DNA from: Streptomyces virginiae
GTDB lineage: Bacteria; Actinomycetota; Actinomycetes; Streptomycetales; Streptomycetaceae
Assembly (NCBI RefSeq): GCF_000720455.1
Contig: NZ_JOAK01000006.1
Coordinates: forward strand, 310,001 to 374,000
DNA: 64,000 nucleotides
Direction: 5' to 3'
The notes beneath the pieces were generated by a model. That model was not told where the DNA came from. It made no database searches and saw nothing but the letters and a program-made list of their open reading frames with translations. Each line of letters starts with the position of its first letter. The first letter of the stretch is position 1. This document shows, piece after piece, positions 61,333 through 64,000 of this stretch. The position numbers and the translations under genes were made by a program.

Positions 61333-61371
61333 CGGGTGGCGGTGACCCCTTGCCGGGGTCACCGCCACCCG
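61333..61371. terminator. Bidirectional terminator
   Basis: CGGGTGGCGGTGACCCC (61333-61349) and its complement (61355-61371) form 17 perfect pairs around a TTGCC loop, between converging genes. Confidence 0.9.
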
Positions 61372-61411
61372 TGCGTCCGCGCGTCCTGCGGGGCCGGGAC
61401 GGCCGCGCCGG

Positions 61412-61978
61412 TCAGGCCACCGGGGCCTTGCCGCGCAGTACGGTCAGGAACTCCCGCATCCAGCGCGAGTGGTCGGGCCACGCCCTGGCCGAGACCAGGG
61501 TGCCGTCGACCACCGTCTCGGAGTCCTCGAAATCGGCGCCCGCGGCCTTCATGTCCAGCTCCAGCGCCGGGTACGCGGTCACCTTCCGGCCGGTCAGGCC
61601 CCCGGCTGCGGCGGTGATGAGCGGGCCGTGGCAGATCTGCGCGATCGGCTTGTCGGCTTCCGCGAAGGCGGCCAGGATCCGGCGCACCTCGGGGTCGTTG
61701 CGCAGGTACTCGGGCGCCCGGCCGCCCGGGACGACCAGGGCCGCGTAGTCCTCGGTCACCACGTCGGTGAAGGCCAGGTCGGCGGGCCAGGTGTAGCCGG
61801 GCTTCTCGGTGTAGGTGTCGAAGCCGTCCTCGAAGTCGTGGACCACGAAGCGCAGCTTCTTCACCTGCGGGGCCGCGATGTGGACCTCGTACCCCTCCTC
61901 GCGCAGACGCTGGTAGGGATACAGCACCTCCAGCGACTCGGCCGCGTCGCCGGTCACGATGAGGATCTTCACTGCCAT
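61412..61978 (-). CDS. DJ-1/PfpI family protein
   Basis: A 188-residue protein of the class I glutamine amidotransferase-like superfamily. ATG at 61978. The nucleophile elbow has Cys116-His117 in IAQICHGPLI, with Glu17 in AAESLEVLY. The VVPGGRAPEYLRNDPEVRRIL segment is typical of PfpI/YhbO-like proteins, which act in stress protection or as glyoxalases. LTVLRGKAPVA ends the protein. It is divergent from the nuclease gene 228 bases away. Confidence 0.93.
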   Translation of the reverse strand: MAVKILIVTGDAAESLEVLYPYQRLREEGYEVHIAAPQVKKLRFVVHDFEDGFDTYTEKPGYTWPADLAFTDVVTEDYAALVVPGGRAPEYLRNDPEVRRILAAFAEADKPIAQICHGPLITAAAGGLTGRKVTAYPALELDMKAAGADFEDSETVVDGTLVSARAWPDHSRWMREFLTVLRGKAPVA

Positions 61979-62206
61979 GGGCTGCTCCAGACGAGGCTGT
62001 CGACAAGGCGGTTCACGTTCGGGCGGCCCCGCCGGGGCCATCGCTACCCTGCCCGCGGCGATCGAGGCCCACACCCCGGCTTCCACGTCCCCGACACATG
62101 TTTTTTGCCTGATGGGCACATGACAATGTAATCCTCGCTCTGCCACCTGATCCCCCGCCAATTCCCCGGGCGGGGACGGTGCGTACGGAGAGGTACCCCC
62201 CACCCG
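61979..62206. promoter_or_regulatory. Divergent promoter region of the nuclease gene
   Basis: TTGCCT (62105-62110) and TGTAAT (62127-62132), 16 bases apart, are a plausible promoter for the nuclease gene in an unusually AT-rich patch. GGAGAGG (62187-62193) is a distant ribosome site. No gene is seen. Confidence 0.45.
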
Positions 62207-63031
62207 ATGAGAATCTCGCGCCTGACCCCCTGGGCCGCCGGCCTCGCCGCCGTCGCCCTGTTCGCCGTACCGGCGGCCGCGTCCGCCGGCCAGCGGGGCA
62301 CGGCGGCGCCCCGGACCCCGGGGGCCGCCCCCGCCGCGGCCGCCTCGTACGACTCGTACTACGCGCCCGCCGAGGGCAAGACCGGTGCCGCCCTGAAGGC
62401 GGCCCTGCACGACATCATCAAGACGCAGTCCAAGGTCACCTACGACGGGGTGTGGAACGCCCTGAAGGCGACCGACCAGGACCCGGCGAACCCGAACAAC
62501 GTCATCCTCCTCTACTCCGGCCGCTCGCAGTCCAAGTCGACGAACGGCGGCGGTGCCAACGACTGGAACCGCGAGCACGTCTGGGCCAAGAGCCACGGCG
62601 ACTTCGGCACGGCCACCGGCCCGGGAACGGACCTGCACCACCTGCGGCCCGAGGACGTCACCGTCAACAGCACCCGCGGCAACAAGGATTTCGACAAGGG
62701 CGGCAGCCCCGTAGGCGAAGCACCGGGCAGCCTGACCGACGCCGACTCCTTCGAGCCCCGCGACGCGGTCAAGGGCGACGTGGCCCGCATGCTGCTCTAC
62801 ATGGCCGTCCGCTACGAGGGCGGGGACGGCTTCCCGAACCTGGAGATGAACGACAAGGTCAACAACGGCTCCGACCCGCTCTTCGGCCGGATCAGCCTGC
62901 TGAAGCAGTGGAACCAGATGGACCCGCCGGACGCCTTCGAGCAGCGCCGCAACCAGGTGATATTCGACGTGTACCAGCACAACCGCAACCCGTTCATCGA
63001 CCACCCGGAGTGGGTCAACTCCATCTGGTGA
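62207..63031 (+). CDS. Secreted endonuclease I-like nuclease
   Basis: A 274-residue extracellular nuclease. Signal peptide residues 1-27 (MRISRLTPWAAGLAAVALFAVPAAASA). The domain begins at YDSYYAPAEGKTGAALKAALHDIIK and has the NDWNREHVWAKSHG metal/catalytic motif (His-Val-Trp) and TDLHHLRPEDVTVNSTRGNKDF, as in endonuclease I. It contains YEGGDGFPNLEMND and ends HPEWVNSIW. It probably degrades extracellular DNA or RNA to obtain nutrients. Confidence 0.93.
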   Translation: MRISRLTPWAAGLAAVALFAVPAAASAGQRGTAAPRTPGAAPAAAASYDSYYAPAEGKTGAALKAALHDIIKTQSKVTYDGVWNALKATDQDPANPNNVILLYSGRSQSKSTNGGGANDWNREHVWAKSHGDFGTATGPGTDLHHLRPEDVTVNSTRGNKDFDKGGSPVGEAPGSLTDADSFEPRDAVKGDVARMLLYMAVRYEGGDGFPNLEMNDKVNNGSDPLFGRISLLKQWNQMDPPDAFEQRRNQVIFDVYQHNRNPFIDHPEWVNSIW

Positions 63032-63064
63032 CGTCGCTCGGCGGTAGCGGCGGCCTCCGGGGGT

Positions 63065-63076
63065 TGACGCGCGTCA
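63065..63076. promoter_or_regulatory. Perfect 12-bp palindrome upstream of the DUF3040 gene
   Basis: TGACGCGCGTCA overlaps a TTGACG-like -35 element and lies 67 bases before the DUF3040 start. A hairpin CCGCAGCC/GGCTGCGG (63087-63106) follows it. Confidence 0.5.
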
Positions 63077-63142
63077 GGCCGGGTATCCGCAGCCCACAGG
63101 CTGCGGTCCGCGCCCGGCGGCGGCAGCCCGCGGAGGTGCGTC

Positions 63143-63451
63143 GTGATGGACGGAGCAGGCCTCTCCGATCGCGAGCAGCGCGCCCTCTCCGCGATCGAGG
63201 CAGAACTCAAGGGCGACCGCGCCCTCGACCGGATGCTGCGGTCGGGGCGCCGGCGGCGGCGCGCCGCCTGGGCCGGGGTGTGGGCCGCGGTGACGGCGGC
63301 GCTGTTCGTGGCGGCTTCGGTGACCGTGTCCGAGGCGCTGCTCTGGGGCTGCGCCGCAGCCTGGGTCCTGACGGTGGTGACGGCCCTGCCGCCGGCCGTC
63401 GAATGGGCCCGCCACCGCCGCGGACGGGTCCGGCCGCGCGCGGACGTGTGA
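63143..63451 (+). CDS. DUF3040 small membrane protein
   Basis: A 102-residue protein. GTG at 63143 is six bases after GGAGG; the ATG one codon later is nearly as good. The N-terminal LSDREQRALSAIEAELKGDRALDRMLRSG is the DUF3040 signature, followed by the basic RRRRRAAW and two hydrophobic segments (AGVWAAVTAALFVAASVTV and LLWGCAAAWVLTVVTALPPAV). These actinobacterial proteins have unknown function. It is a single gene before the GH20 gene, which runs in the opposite direction. Confidence 0.88.
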   Translation: MMDGAGLSDREQRALSAIEAELKGDRALDRMLRSGRRRRRAAWAGVWAAVTAALFVAASVTVSEALLWGCAAAWVLTVVTALPPAVEWARHRRGRVRPRADV

Positions 63452-63478
63452 GGCGCTCACAGCGGACGTGTGAGGCGC

Positions 63479-64000
63479 TCAGAGCCGGCCGGCGAGGGCC
63501 TGGAAGTCCGTCCAGGGCAGCTGCGGCGTCCGCGCGTCCCACACCTTCTGTGACAGTGCGGCCAGCGGCATTCGGATGCCGGCCGCCACCTGGTCCTGGG
63601 TCTGCGCGCCGGACAGGTCGGCCCAGACGGCGAGGCGCCCGCCGAGGATCTGGCCGTCGTAGGAGGCCGGAACCGGGGTGGTGCCGCGCAGGACCAGCGG
63701 GGTCCACTGCTCGTAGATCCGCCGGCCGGTGGGGTAGGTGAACTGGTTCGGCTCGCCGAGCACGTAGTACAGGTACTCGTCGTTGAGGTTCACCAGCTTG
63801 CGGCCCTCGCGCAGGTACTCCAGCGGCGGGCGTGCGCCGATCTCCTTGCCGGTCCAGTACTCGACCTGGATGTCCTTGGCGGCGCTGGTCACCCCGCCGG
63901 TGAAGAAGCCGTCGTTCCACGCCTTGAGCGCCTTGCCCGACGGGCGGACCACCGCGGCGCGGTCGTTCAGCCATCCCGTGGCCAGGTCCTGCACGCGGGC
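63479..64000 (-). CDS. GH20 beta-N-acetylhexosaminidase, C-terminal part
   Basis: The last 170 or so residues of a glycoside hydrolase family 20 enzyme cut by the window edge. KLVNLNDEYLYYVLGE, PTGRRIYEQWTPLVLRGTTPVPASYDGQILGGRLAVWADLSGAQTQDQVAAGIRMPLAALSQKVWD are characteristic of the C-terminal part of the barrel. The catalytic Asp-Glu pair lies upstream, outside the window. With the chitinase at 3177 it suggests use of chitin or N-acetylglucosamine glycans. Its regulation cannot be assessed because the start is not visible. Confidence 0.85.
   Translation of the reverse strand, partial: ARVQDLATGWLNDRAAVVRPSGKALKAWNDGFFTGGVTSAAKDIQVEYWTGKEIGARPPLEYLREGRKLVNLNDEYLYYVLGEPNQFTYPTGRRIYEQWTPLVLRGTTPVPASYDGQILGGRLAVWADLSGAQTQDQVAAGIRMPLAALSQKVWDARTPQLPWTDFQALAGRL

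Overview
The window is a GC-rich (about 73% by eye), densely packed actinobacterial chromosome segment, almost certainly Streptomyces. Supporting markers are two tyrosinase/caddie operons (melC type), a chaplin, a GH18 chitinase behind a DasR-type box, the end of a GH20 hexosaminidase, a mycothiol-type formaldehyde dehydrogenase, TerD, GTG/TTG starts with 4-bp GTGA/ATGA overlaps, and I-shaped terminators without U-tracts. I found about 64 genes, one tRNA and no CRISPR array, prophage, transposase or antibiotic gene cluster. It reads as ordinary chromosome with accessory genes mixed in.

Layout. 1-3000: the 5' end of a siderophore-binding lipoprotein, a decayed NmrA-like gene, a small lipoprotein, a GNAT enzyme, tRNA-Trp(CCA) and an SMI1/KNR4-like protein. 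3000-8400: chitinase, a serpin with a hexanucleotide-encoded Gln-X tail, and a KDPG aldolase/KDG kinase operon divergent from an IclR regulator. 8500-16800: a one-polypeptide sigma factor/zinc-finger/membrane/CAP protein, a glutamate decarboxylase-methyltransferase pair, an ArsR-MFS operon, and a TioE-like MerR regulator divergent from an erythromycin esterase. 17000-24100: melC1-melC2, a CitA/CitB-type two-component system divergent from a DctA-type dicarboxylate carrier, and a secreted subtilase. 24100-36500: many hydrolases, a FhuF-type Fe-S protein, a chaplin and a second tyrosinase operon.

36500-47300: acyl-CoA and aldehyde metabolism, with two acyl-CoA dehydrogenases and a quinone oxidoreductase in one overlapping operon, a DECR-like SDR, enoyl-CoA hydratase, a LmbE-family deacetylase, a metallo-hydrolase and S-(hydroxymethyl)mycothiol dehydrogenase. 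47300-53200: a LysR/DapA-family divergent pair, a LysM cell-wall protein, a phytoene/squalene synthase relative and a membrane Ser/Thr kinase. 53200-64000: an rraA - repeat small ORF - PNGase A cluster, a DMT transporter and PAP2 phosphatase facing a TetR regulator across three evenly spaced operators, a TerD pair, an orphan glutamate-binding lipoprotein, DJ-1/PfpI, a secreted nuclease, DUF3040 and GH20.

The least routine items are: (i) a 24-bp minisatellite that runs from the rraA stop codon through a small ORF coupled to PNGase A; (ii) three 10-bp palindromes at an exact 16-bp period between the TetR gene and its probable target operon; (iii) the sigma-zinc finger-TM-CAP fusion; (iv) the serpin with a contractile/expandable Gln-rich tail; (v) two tyrosinase operons whose caddie proteins differ at the copper-site loop. 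All functional calls come from reading sequence motifs; no database search was run.
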